Shown here in pieces: positions 21,751-41,574 of a stretch of DNA of 64,000 bases (positions are counted from its first letter, which is position 1; each line of letters starts with the position of its first letter). The stretch spans positions 878,001-942,000 of the forward strand of contig OY783201.1 of assembly GCA_963678675.1 (NCBI GenBank), given 5' to 3'. This DNA is from Xiphydria camelus. Its lineage: Eukaryota; Arthropoda; Insecta; Hymenoptera; Xiphydriidae. Under the pieces are notes generated by a model. It worked only from the letters and a program-made list of their open reading frames with translations, was not told the DNA's origin and did not search any database. A program made the translations under genes and the position numbers.

Positions 21751-23275
21751 AATAGCTAATTTCTGTGCCGATGGAAAAAGTAAAAAGGCAGGGTGGAGGG
21801 GCGCGAAACCGCACAGTAATCCCCGGGATACCGAGATCAGCTAGGCGAGGGTCGCCGGCGATAAGCGAGATCCTCTTGTTCCAATATTCCAATGTCGGGA
21901 ACCGGCATTCCCGCGCGGTATCGTCGGTCGTCTCGAGGAAAAGAGAAAGAGGAGACGGCATGCGCGAACGTTCGATTGGTCGGTGACTGTACGAGCGAGT
22001 TTTTCTCATTATACTCCTACGATATCGAGACTCGTCCCCGTCGCGTTGGCAGCGAGCGCGGTCGAAATTGTGGTTACAAGTTTTTTTTTCTCATAGTACA
22101 AAATACACTTGCTGAATTCCACGAACGCGTAATCACACGAAATCACATATTATCATACATGGTATATTCACAATTATACAAATAGAGATATACCTACACA
22201 ACGAGGTACAGAATTATGGAAAGTGTGTGTATATAGAGGTACTTGACGTGTGAGTGTTGCTTGTGTGTACGGATGTGTATGCTGTTCGCACTCCTGTGTG
22301 CCTCTGTCACTTCTTACTTCCCCTTCCCCACCCTCACCCCTTCTGCCTCTCTTAAAGCGTGTTTTGAGCGTGCGTCGCGCGCCCGTATAAAATCCCTATA
22401 AATACTAGTCTACGACGAATACTCGGCGGACGACTCCGTGAGAGTTTTACGCGCGAAGAGAAACGCGGTCGATCGCGAAGGATCGGTCCTGTGCGAGCGA
22501 ACGTCCATCGACGACGATCGTCCTTCGTGGACGCAAAAATTAATTAACGGAATGCATTGATTTTCTTTTTTCTCGTTATCCTATGTTTTTCTTCACCTAT
22601 ACCGAAGTCGAACGGTTTGTGGCGTGTTGTGGTGTGCGTGTGTGTGTGTGTGGTTCGTATACATTTGTGACCCGGGCTCTCCGTGGATGACGTTCCGCCC
22701 GCCAGCTCTCCGAGAGCCGAATCGTATTTGCGCGTCCCGTCTAATGTGTTTCCGTCGGTGAGCGTGTCGTGTGTGTTGCTAATGTAGATTAGAAGATGAG
22801 ATAGAAACGCGAAAGACGGACGCCTCTTAATACACCGCGCCCTCGATTTTTTTTACTTAACTCGTTGCACGATTTTTACAAGTCTTTAAATGCCAAAGGT
22901 CACTTTTTAAAAATATAGGTATCTCACAGTTTTTTATTAAACGGTTTACTTCGTCTCGCCATTAAATTCCCTCGCACTGCGTAAAAGCATCGTATTATTC
23001 TTTTTTTCTTTTATAATGGTACTTCGCCATTTAAAAATCTTTATTCATTCTCATTCTCTCGCTCTCTTTCTCTCTCGCTCTCGCTCTCTCAAGGCGCAAA
23101 TCCTCTAAAAATAATATTAACTCTTATCAGTTCGGCTGTATACAGATATAATCGGAAGTAGGTGTAGTACAAGGTGATCGTTCGATCGCCGTTCGCAACG
23201 ATCGAGAAGAACAAGGTCGAAGTTTGGAAGGGGAAAACAAAACAATTCACTGTTGTGTTGATTCAAATTGGTGAC

Positions 23276-23281
23276 TTTATT
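23276..23281 (-). terminator. Candidate AATAAA site with U-rich downstream element
   Basis: On the minus strand AATAAAGTCACC is followed about 35 bp later by GAATTGTTTTGTTTT, a GU/U-rich element. This is a textbook arrangement and the best-looking cleavage site downstream of the KLF stop. It would give a 3' UTR of about 4.4 kb. Confidence 0.4.
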
Positions 23282-25032
23282 TCACCTGCCTTTCGAAGCG
23301 ACCGTAGGCGATACTTATGATGAGGTACGAGGTTTGAACACACTCCTTCGAGAAACCGGCTCGCAAGGATCGTTCCTCGTCGGGTCGCTCGTTGCGTTAC
23401 TTTTCATCAAAATATCGAAGCGCACGAAACGACGGCGCGACACGACACGCGGATAGTCCACGCGCGTTTCGCAAGTTCCGCGGTTGCGCTTTACAGCGTG
23501 CGCTTTCTAGACGGCCATCGAGAGCGATACCTGAGAAGCGTCGCGAAGTGTTCTTCGCTGCGATAAAAGATAAACTTTCGCGTCCTTCTTACAAAAACGA
23601 AACAAATCGCGGGTGATGTAAAAAAATATAAATCCTCTCATGAGACAATAATCTAAAGATACGGAGGAGGGAGGGGGGATGAAAGAAAAGGAAGAAGGCG
23701 ATCTGAAATCGCCGTAAACTACGAAAGTTCGGACATCGCGTGACGAGCGCCTTGTATTACCAGTACGAATGAATATAATTAATACTTTTCGTAAAACGTA
23801 GGTAGAGTGGATAATAATAATCATGCCTTTTTCGTTCCATTCTTTGTAATGAGAGTAAGTAGGTTCGTTATTAGACTTTACTCCTTCCTTCTCTTCGGTG
23901 TACAATGATTATAACGTCGCGACCATCGCGCGCGGTTCGATTCAATTCATTTGTCATTTTCGACCGCGAGTTTTACCACACGTGTATGCGCGTGTTTTCG
24001 TGTGTATTTATGTTCGTGTGTGCGTGTAAATTGCATCGTTGCGTGAATTGTATGTATGTATGTACAATTTTATTCGCGACTGATTTTCTCTTCTTCCCGC
24101 ATATTATTATTATTGTTATTATCGTTATTTTTAATTTCATTGTTATTATACATGCCTAGTCTAGCACGAGTCTTCTTCTTCCATCGCCTCTCTCTCTCTT
24201 CATTGTTTTCATCGTTATTACTTTACAAATACTATGCAACGTGACTCAAAATAGAGGTACCTTAGTCCATGACGGCGACATCAATTTTAATTGAATGTTG
24301 CTCAACTTTTATCCCCTCTCTATCCGCTCAGCGCGTGATACGTGTTCTCGTGTTTGCGTATTTTCCTTTTTCAATATTTACTACCGTAGCGGATCCCCCT
24401 GCTGTGCGCGGGTATCAAGACTGACACTTAAACGCGGGCCGTCCGTACCTTGCGGGACGAAGCGATACGTCGCCGAAGTATTCCACCTTAAATCTTTAAA
24501 TTACTCATATCGTTCCTACCTATCTAACCATCTATCTGTGTGTGTCTCTCTCTCCCTAACTCTTGCTATCTATCCTCTAGCGCTACTTCGTTACTTACGC
24601 CGCTAGCATTACTATCTATATAATTACAGTGTGTTATTGTTAAAACAATGGGTTTATTTATATATATATATATATCTCTTCATCATCATTTCCGACATAT
24701 ATGTATAGGGAGGGAAGTTCGGGGGAGGGGAGTCGGTCGCCGTGCGGGGATGACCTCTCGAAACGTTCGAATCTCTTCTTCTCGACGATCCTCCTCCCTT
24801 CGAGCGCGTTACGAATGCTAATAATGATACGCGTAAATATACATTGAATCAGTTCGACCAGCGGCTGCTTGATCGCAACTTTTTCACCCGATCAAAGCAG
24901 AGCGAGTAATAGAAGCGTGTGAAAGAGGATCGAGCCCCCTCTGCTCGCTCGATACGGTTCAAGGCGAGAGAGGGGACAAAATCGAATGTCGGGAGTTCTG
25001 AACGTCCCGAGAAGAGGTCGGCGACGACGCGA

Positions 25033-25120
25033 TATAATAATAATAATAAGAAGAAGAAGAAGAAGAAGAGGAACAACAATAACAATAATAATAATAATCG
25101 TCATCGTCGTCATCGTCATC
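25033..25120. repeat. Compound trinucleotide microsatellite
   Basis: In succession: (AAT)n, (AAG)n, (AAC)n, (AAT)n, then (CGT/CAT)n. The five neighbouring motifs differ by single substitutions. Confidence 0.9.
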
Positions 25121-25289
25121 GCCGTCCTAACGCGACAATCACGACCTTCAATATGGCTATCAAAAGACATCTGCAGGGCTTACCCGGCTATCTCTAAGAC
25201 TGTAAATTTGTATTACAATTAATGCGAACATGGTAACAAATAATGAGACACTAAAAAAATTGCACGATATAGAAACTTAATCGTATCCT

Positions 25290-25290
<1 letters not shown>

Positions 25291-25323
<33 letters not shown>

Positions 25324-25341
25324 GCTCTCTTTCTCTCTCGC

Positions 25342-25386
<45 letters not shown>
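25291..25386. repeat. Long imperfect (CT)n microsatellite
   Basis: Nearly 100 bp of CT with a few TT and CG interruptions. Confidence 0.92.
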
Positions 25387-25388
<2 letters not shown>

Positions 25389-26695
25389 GCACTCACAGTC
25401 TCTCTCATCTTACTATGTATAATAGGTACGATAATATTACGTTCTACGCGCGTGTATCAATTAATTTATTTTTGGCCACTGAACATTTAAAATTTAGTTA
25501 ACTTCGATTCCTTCGTTTCTTACTTCAGGTAAGGTTAGTCTTCTTAAAAGATTATTTTTGATGAGTATGCTTGAAACACGATTACATGTCTACCTACAGT
25601 TCTCTCCCTCCCGTTTGTCTTCCGCTTCGGGAGGCTCTCCGCCTCGCTTGCGTCGAAGAACGCGCGAACTTCGCGCCCCTTTACAACGAACGGTTAATTG
25701 GTAAATTCGATGAACGAAAAGACTACACGAATTACGTTATTAAACTGGCCCCACTGTGCTCTCGCTCTTCGTCGTAGCGACGTGGTATCGGTCGTCTCGA
25801 GCAAGTGCCACGCTCCATCGATCGGACCAAGAAATTATTTCTCTCGCGCGCGCTTCCTCTCCTCTCAATTTCTCTTTCCTCTATACAAACGTACTTCAGT
25901 TCGCTGTTCATACGTTCGCCGTCGTATCACGCCTCGCGTCGGCGATCGAAGCTCCTACGGTGTGCACATAACGAGTATTATGTATACTTTCTTTCGTTTT
26001 CCACTTTCTTGTCATCTCGAAAAAGCAACAGAAGCTGGACACTCGATCTTAGGTGCGCGGGCAAGATTTCCAGGTGTACGCGATTTTAGCGCGCGACATC
26101 CGTCTCTCACCCGCGGGAGTAGCGACGCGGACGCGATTAACTATATCGTTCTCGAGGAGCTCTCGACGTCGAAATTCGACAGGGCGAAGGGGATCAAACG
26201 TAGGGCCTCCTCCTCGGTCGCGCGGATGAATGGGTTGACAGCAGTCGCGTGAAGTACGTTTGAAAAGTGTCGCCACTGCCGTTACTCGCTTTCTTTCGCT
26301 CGTTCGCTCACTTTCTCCCTATTACCCTCTCAATCACACGGCATTCTCGCTATTTTTTTCTCGACTTCCGTGCCGAGTCGTCTACCCTCGGCTCCACGGC
26401 CATATAATTTATCGCTAGACGTATCTCCTCCTTTCCTCGCACAGTCACTCCCGCAAACACGCATGCACGCATACCCTCCTCTTCGCACATCCTACCTTTC
26501 GTTCTTCCTCGGTGACGCGGCGCGGTTCTTTTTCTTCCCCTCCATCTTCTCCCTCCGGCTCCTCTTCTTTAACGTAGTTATTGGCAGTGATTGACATTTC
26601 AGTTTTAAAACTTGTATCTCGTTTAAGTTTACAATGTCTAGATTCGTAAGAGTGCGTGCGTTTCCTTTTTCCCTTAAAACGTCCTATGCGGTATC

Positions 26696-26701
26696 TTTAT
26701 T
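26696..26701 (-). terminator. Proximal candidate AATAAA site
   Basis: Minus-strand ATTAAATAAAGATACC, about 930 bp after the KLF stop codon. It is the nearest consensus hexamer and a candidate for a short 3' UTR form. Confidence 0.35.
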
Positions 26702-27627
26702 TAATTATAGGGTCTACGATAACGGGCCGTCCGTATTATTTTCTGCGTTGTATCAATTATTGTTCAGCTGTTCTCGCGGTGCTCGAAGGCGCGCGACAGT
26801 CGCGCGGCGGGAAGAGTGAAAGAAGAATAGAAACTCGACGAATCGGATAGCCTCGCGTGGAGCGGTCCTCCGCGCCGTGCGGATCCTCTCGCCGTCGGAG
26901 GAGCGAGCGTGCGTTGGGAGCGAGTCGCGCCTGACGTCGCGCGTGGCGACGGTCGCGACGCGGCGGTCGTCATTCCCGCGTGCATCGAGAAACGATTTCG
27001 ACCCCCGGCCAACGGAGGGCCCCGGGCACGGGGTAGCGACGGCGCTATCCTCCCCTCTCCGCGGGGACTCTCGATTCGCGAAGACGACGGCGATTCTCCG
27101 TATCGATGAACGATTGAGCTCTGCTCACGATCGTCGCACTATCACATTTACGAGTTACAGGGCCTCGGCCTAGACGAGACGATAACCGGCGCCACCTTTC
27201 AGCCCCGCCGCAGCGACCCCCTTCCAACGGCAATTGGCCAATTGCCGACGGGGACTACTCGTGGAGTGGAGGACTTTTTAAGACTCCCCCGTCCCCGAGC
27301 GATATCGATTATCCCGAGAGCAAGAGAAAGGAGTCCCTCCCGTTACACGGTTCTCGCCCTAGCCGAGGGTAGAGTAGATACTTTTTGAAATTTACATCCA
27401 ATACGTCCAACCACAGCCTATCGTCGCGCGTATGATCGAGGAACGCATAATCGTTTCCTCTCGTTCTTTCGCTCATTTTGGCCTCGCGAAGCAAATATAC
27501 AGTCTCTCTCACTTGTAGTTCCGTTCGTGCGGCGCATCCCTCCTTCTCCGTCCATGGGGAGAGAGGGACAGAGATAATTTACTTGGATTTTTTCTTTTGG
27601 ACTCGATCGGTGAGGGTTGAACGACGA

Positions 27628-35805
<8,178 letters not shown>

Positions 35806-36358
35806 CTGAAAGTAGAAGAAACGGGGACTTATCGGAAAAATATTCCATGCTGTCGATATCGACGATTTTTTTCGAGCCGTGCCGCTATGAACATCGGTCC
35901 GATCGGATGTGTCATTTCGAGTAAACTCCGTATCGGGGAAACGTCACTCGGCCTGCCCGTACTATCGGTGACAGAATTACATCGAATTTCTATATACGTT
36001 CCCAGCGATTCGTACGTACATCTACACGGCTTGGTGACGGCAGTAGCTATTCGAGTCGGGTCGGTCTGGATTAAACAGACAGGACCCGCCCGCGGTGCAT
36101 TCGCTCGTCGCTGAATCGGTTGATTCGCCAGCGACAGACAAATGTGGGGCGCATCGCGCGCCGTTAATCGGGATAATTCGGGTTTGGTCGTTCAAATCCT
36201 CCCGAGTTCTAAGCCACCGGGATTACGTCGTTACGAAGGTAGAGGCGGAAATCTTCTCTCGGGTCCGAAACGTTAACGATTTTTTTTATCTCCCGCGCAG
36301 CAACTCGTTCGTTCGGTCGGTCGGAGGGATCGTAAAGCCTAGTTCAGACACGGCTAGT

Positions 36359-36438
36359 AATTTAGTCGAGTAGCGAGTAATTTAGTCGAGTAGCGAGTGA
36401 TTTAGTCGAGTAGCGAGTAATTTAGTCGAGTAGCGAGT
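36359..36438. repeat. Four tandem 20-bp subterminal repeats
   Basis: The unit is AATTTAGTCGAGTAGCGAGT, four times with one A/G change. Subterminal arrays like this often bind a transposase. Confidence 0.95.
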
Positions 36439-36503
36439 ATCCACTGATCAATAATCGTTCGGACCAGTTTAGTTGAGTTCAGCGTTAAGAGTGGTATCTC
36501 AAA

Positions 36504-36620
36504 ATGGGCAGGCAAAGACGTCGTACGGAATTAAATAACGTTATAAAAAATGTTATAAATATTATTTTGAAAGAGATTGAAGAAGAAATATTCAGCAAAG
36601 CGACGCCCTTTTGTACTTAA
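36504..36620 (+). pseudogene. 38-codon remnant frame inside the Harbinger-like element
   Basis: ATG to TAA with a basic start (MGRQRRRTELNN) and an acidic helix (ILKEIEEEIFS). Its position just inside the left end suggests the first exon or N-terminal stub of an element-encoded protein. No family could be assigned. Confidence 0.35.
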
Positions 36621-37466
36621 TTCGGAACACATAGAATAATACAGGGTGTTCCAATAAAATACGTCATGTATTATAAGCGTGACTTAGCTCAAAGATTATT
36701 TTATTGTATTAGTATACTGGGAATACAAGGAAGATGCTTTCTTTATAACTGCTAAAACCCGAATGAATCCTCGCACAGCGTCATCCAGGGCCCGGAGGGC
36801 CAGGTCGCCCCCTCGACCCAACGCTATCGCCATCCTATAAACATCCTTCGAGCGAGGGGTGTCAGGAATACTTTGACGGCATTCCCATCGACTCCTTCAA
36901 GAAATATTCCTCACACTATGACATATGTATGGCAAATGCGAAACTGCAACGTCTTCGTTGTAGTTTTTTTTTATGTCACTGTATACCAAACCAATATCGG
37001 GTTAAAATAATTGCTATATATAGCCGTTTATTTTGAAAGTGGCCTAAGTCCATTTGTTAATTATTTCCTGTTGCCAGTAGTTACATGTACAACTTAAAGT
37101 TAAGTATATTCAGAATAAATACGGTAATATTTTGGGGTAAATAAGTTTTCGGAGTTACTTCAATAATTAAAACCATCACTTCGAAAGTGGCCTAAGACCA
37201 ATCAATTATTGATAATGTCCAAGGCAGTGATGGAGGTAATTCTAATTAATTAGTATTTAACAAGTTAATTTCATTTTTTGACAATTGCTTTAGTTGAATA
37301 ATCAGTACGTTTCATTAATCCAGTTAAGAAAAATGTACGCAATACACATACTTACAATTAAATATAAAACTTAAAATTTAATAGTAAATTTTATAAATTA
37401 TTTCCCCACGGGGAAGAATAAAACGACAAGACCATTTAGTTCAGATAGTGAAGAGTAATTAGTAAC

Positions 37467-37780
37467 TAATGATTTCAAGGAAAATCGAAAAAGGAAGAGA
37501 ATTATAGAACAATATATTCCTCGTCAGGAGATGAAGATATAGATAACAATGGAGAAAAGATTGATGAAACATACATCCAAAAAGTACGAAAAATTGAACG
37601 GAATACAGGAAAAAGATATAATATTATACACTCTCAAACTGCAAACATGATTTCTTCAAATCCCTTTCACATACCGCTCGAGTTGCCGTACGAAACGCCG
37701 TGGCGACTGAGAGCCATCTCTCGAATGGAAATGATACCCAAAAACCATTTTTTTTACATTCCTTTGCAATTTAATTAGAC
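37467..37780 (+). pseudogene. Decayed transposon-associated frame (no ATG)
   Basis: Open for about 100 codons, containing SSSGDEDIDNNGEKIDETYI and then QKVRKIERNTGKRYN. The RN-x-G-x-x-Y pattern resembles a motif seen in large families of insect transposon-linked proteins. That is a memory-based resemblance and weak. The 5' end runs into stops, so it is a fragment. Confidence 0.35.
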
Positions 37781-38266
37781 CGTTTATAACGTTTTATGAA
37801 TTTATTTTGAGATAGAGCTTTCACGCAATGCGAAGAATATGGCGCCATCGCATACGCAACGATATATCGTCGTCTGGCACTAAAAGAGTTAAATCAGTCG
37901 AATTACACAACGCGGCGATATGACTGAGATCGAAAGTAACTTCAAGTTAAAGGACTTGTACTTGATTGCACTATGTACGTTAACGTTCCGCGAAACAGAT
38001 TGACTCGATGATGATTGGTAGTACAACGCGGTTTATCCCTGGCCATCGATTGAATTCGACATTCCTCCCTTTAAACCGGCTCGGCATTCGCGTACATGCA
38101 GTGCCCCGTCCAGTGGGCCCATTGGAGTAAATGGGTATTGCGAAAAGCGACTCGCGACGATCCGTACCGTAATTACCTCCCGAGAAAGGTCGAACCGTGG
38201 TAGGGGACTCTACTCGACCGTCAAAATAGAATCAGATGGATCCAGTTGACTAAACTACTATACTAA

Positions 38267-38452
38267 ACTACTCTACTAAATTTTACTGTCCGCACGCACT
38301 AAATTACTAAATTACTCGCTACTCGACTAAATTACTAGCCGTGTCTGAACTAGGCATAAAATCTTACTCTACTAATTTTTACTGTCCGCACACACTAAAT
38401 TACTAAATTACTCGCTACTCGACTAAATTACTAGCCGTGTCTGAACTAGCCT
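38267..38452. repeat. Duplicated right terminus of the Harbinger-like element
   Basis: Two successive copies of an approximately 90-bp segment. Each begins near CTCTACTAA-TTTTTACTGTCC and ends with CTAGCCGTGTCTGAACTAG. The first copy ends in GGCATAAAA and the second in GCCT at the outer boundary. Confidence 0.85.
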
Positions 38453-40988
38453 TAAGCGAGTGACGCGTGCTCGTGCGCTCCTTCGAACCGAAACTGCACT
38501 CTCGTTACCATGGTTACCCTCGAGACCGCCGCGCTGCTCGAAAGAGACGGCAAATGGTAGACGTCCTTCGAAACACCCCGATTATCGACTCGAAATTAAC
38601 AGAGGAATTTCGGCGATTCGCCAGAGATTCTCGAAAGGACGACAGCCGGTATACGTAGCTAATTACACGGCTCTGATTGGGACACGGCAGCGAGTGACCG
38701 CCGAGGGGCCCCGATTATATCGATCCCGGCGAATTGCCGGCGTTCCGGCGCTAATTAACCCCGCTCGACGGACAATCGAGCGGAATTCATTTATCCCGCG
38801 CGTCTTTAGGGCACTCGCGCGCATCCGCGAGACTTTAGCCCTCTCGTTACGCCGCTCTAAATCTATCGACGCGCTCGCGGCTTCGACGTCCGTGAGAGAC
38901 CGAACGCGGCTGCATTCCCTGAACTGGTGCGTTACTTTCTCCCTGTCTCTCTCTCTCTTTTCCCCTTCGATCGCTCTCTGACATCCTTTCTGCCTCCTCT
39001 CTTCGCTGCACTTGTCGATATTCATAAAATTCGCGGACGCACGCATGTCGACTCACGCGCGTCACCCCCGTCGCCAGACGTTACGAAATTACACTCGGAG
39101 CGCCGCGCGACGGTACGCGTGGATATGCCGTGGTGCGGCGTGGGTTTCGCGCGCATATATCCACCCGTGATACGCACCTCTTTTTCGGCGGTACGCACGC
39201 TCGCGCGTACGAATGTACAGGTATATTAATTTAGCGCCAACAATACACATTCAACTTGGAATTCATATGCTGTCAGAAGCAGCGCTCGGTCGAGTGAATG
39301 GTAGGTATGTAGGTAGATAGACGTTACGGATGTCACGCGAGCGAGTGCCGCAGGAGTGCCGCGGCCCGATACGTAGATTCTCGCGCGCGCTCTACGTATA
39401 CGCGAGGGCCCGCCTCGCACGTCGCACAGCCCGGGCACGACGACGTGACATCCTATGCGAGAACACAGACTGCATACAACGTTCTGCGCTGGTACCTGCT
39501 CGCGCGCGCGCTCGACTCGAGCTCCTCGAAACGACCGCGTGTTTCAAGGACGAGAATGGATGCCGAACAAGGAAAAGCACTCGCTTCGTTTTCCGGTGAA
39601 AGTCCGCGTATCGCGGCTCTTGGTACGCGAAGAATTTTCCATATATCTGATCGTGAGAATTCCCGTAAGCTTCTCGCGAATTGCCGTGTAGCGCGTCGTG
39701 AGTGTCTGAGGTAGGATTTTCGATGTGATTCGAATTTGCATGGACTCGGAGAGAAAAAGCGTTGCGCGCTCCGTCGCCGGTGACCGGGGACTGTTATTAC
39801 AGCGGCGCGCGAGAAGCGCGACTGTGTCGGAAAAGCTGAAATAATTACGGGATGGCTCGTTCATTAATATGAAAATTCACCTCGTAATGGCCAGCCGCGT
39901 ATATAAGATCGGCCGCACTGCGCCAGGTACCCGTTTCCGAAGGGTTTATCATTCATAAAACACACGCTCGAGTGCCGTTTTAACGAGGTACCTGCGTTAC
40001 GAGCGCGTATAATGTGAAATAAGTATCCTTTGTTAAACGCGTGTTAAGGGGGCAGCGCGATATCACCGTTAACGGTCAGAGCTATGAATCCGCATTATCG
40101 TAGAGCGACACTCGTCCAAACGTTGCTCACGCGATATCGCTTTACGCGAACCGTGGCGGTCCGCGATATTAAGCAGGTATAACCGTAAGATATATAGGTG
40201 CGTCCACTCTCTGCGTATGTGCACGCGAGAGCGCACGCTCGCACATTACACCTACGGCAGTATTGCACATCTGCGCGTACGCGCGGATCGCGTCGTACGT
40301 GTGTGCAGGTGCACTGCCTCCCGGGAATGCCTCGGACTGCGAAGCAATCGGAGGTGTTCCAAATGCAATTTCGCGCGACATTCTTGGGAGGCGAACGGCA
40401 AACTCGTTCCTTTATTTACCGTGAATTTAATAGCGACACCCCGCAGCACCACCGGAAGCAATATCGGCGACCGATACGATCGCGCGACAAATTAGTCGGG
40501 TTCAATTTCGGCGCGCCGCTACATCGCAGGTCAATGATTGGCGACGCGGTACACGAAAGCAGCGTCGGACGCAACGTTTCGTATGCGATCGAAGGTGGTC
40601 GTCAAAGACACGAGGCTTTGAATGTCGATGCAACGGCCGTTAGGCAACCTCCTTCCGCGCCGGCCACGGAGAGTGCAGTGTTCTCCGTGACGAGAGTCCG
40701 GAGGACGAGAGAGAGGAGCGGTCGCTTCGGGGGCCGCGGGAGGGAATTCGAAAAGTCCCAGCCATCGCGCGACGCGAGTAGGCACGCGTGTTGCGGTCGG
40801 GAGAAAAGATCAGCGAGTCGAGCCGTCATTTTCAGCCAGCGCTAGTCGAACAACCAAGCGCGGTCCACTTTTGCCGGTCGCCGACGCCATTTACGGTTCA
40901 CCGCGCGTGAAAGTGCCGCAGTGATGTCACCGCGAGGCCGGGTCGCGAGCGGTAACCGCGGCGCAGCTGTTGTATAGTCGGAGGAGAA

Positions 40989-41012
40989 CCTCCTCCTCCT
41001 CCTCCTCCTCCA
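40989..41012. repeat. (CTC)n microsatellite
   Basis: Seven or eight CTC units. The glycine run it suggests on the minus strand is not part of a credible gene. Confidence 0.9.
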
Positions 41013-41446
41013 CCTTTTCGTATATCTTTATAAGTATTCCGATTACCAATATGTCGATGTACACGCGCGGCCACACGTGTGCGCTCGTATTTATCGAGTA
41101 CTCGCCGCGCTATCTCGAGTGCGCGCGCGCACACTCACGCGCGCACGCATACTTTTCCCATCGTATCGCTGGATGGGATATCGCGCGTGGGTGTTTACTA
41201 CGAATTTACTACGAATATAAGTATGTGCACGACTAAAATTACGCAACGATTTCGAAAGGCCTGACCCTCTCTTCCCCCCCTCCCCCCCACTCACTATCTT
41301 TCGAGTCTCGTTCAAGGACAAAGAAAGAAATCTGTGACAATTGAGTCACGTGTCTATATGAATGGACACATCGGGGAATGAGCAAATGTTGGATTCAAGA
41401 AGATAGACAAAGCGTTTATTATTGCTCTAGGAAGTAGTCATCTTAA

Positions 41447-41574
41447 GCCGGGTCTTCACTGCGCGAAATTCTACGCGAAACTGTTGCACGAGTCATGTCC
41501 CCTCTTTTTCTTGCGCTCCCTCTTCTCACTCATTCTCTTTTTCGCGAAACAGTTTCGCGCAGTGAAGACCCGGC
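41447..41574. mobile_element. 128-bp MITE with TTAA target duplication
   Basis: Perfect inverted ends GCCGGGTCTTCACTGCGCGA (continuing AA), flanked by TTAA on both sides (41443-41446 and 41575-41578). TTAA duplication is typical of piggyBac-type integration. Further complementary pieces (TACGCGAAACTGTT and AACAGTTTCGCG-like) extend the stem. No coding capacity. Confidence 0.85.

Larger units (their letters stand above)
18401..27627 (-). other. Low-complexity region downstream of the KLF stop; candidate long 3' UTR
   Basis: There are no credible coding exons. The plus strand carries repeated CT tracts (18921, 19603, 20348, 23056, 25291), so the minus strand, the sense strand of the KLF gene, is GA-rich. 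Minus-strand AATAAA hexamers occur at 26696-26701, 23276-23281 and 18423-18428. Part of this region is probably 3' UTR of the KLF gene, but which signal is used cannot be decided from sequence. Confidence 0.4.
36336..38452. mobile_element. 2.1-kb Harbinger-like composite TIR element
   Basis: The left end AGCCTAGTTCAGACACGGCT and the right end reversed AGGCTAGTTCAGACACGGCT continue into the same AGTAATTTAGTCGAGTAGCG sequence. TAA flanks both sides (36333-36335 and 38453-38455), a 3-bp duplication as in PIF/Harbinger elements. The left arm carries four 20-bp units (36359-36438), and the right arm is present twice. Inside are a 38-codon frame at 36504 (MGRQRRRTELNNVIKNVI) and a frame without ATG near 37467-37777. 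No complete transposase is seen. Confidence 0.75.

Noticed and set aside
40198..40845. 215-codon plus-strand open frame
   Set aside because: Arginine-rich random-looking composition with long overlapping frames on both strands.
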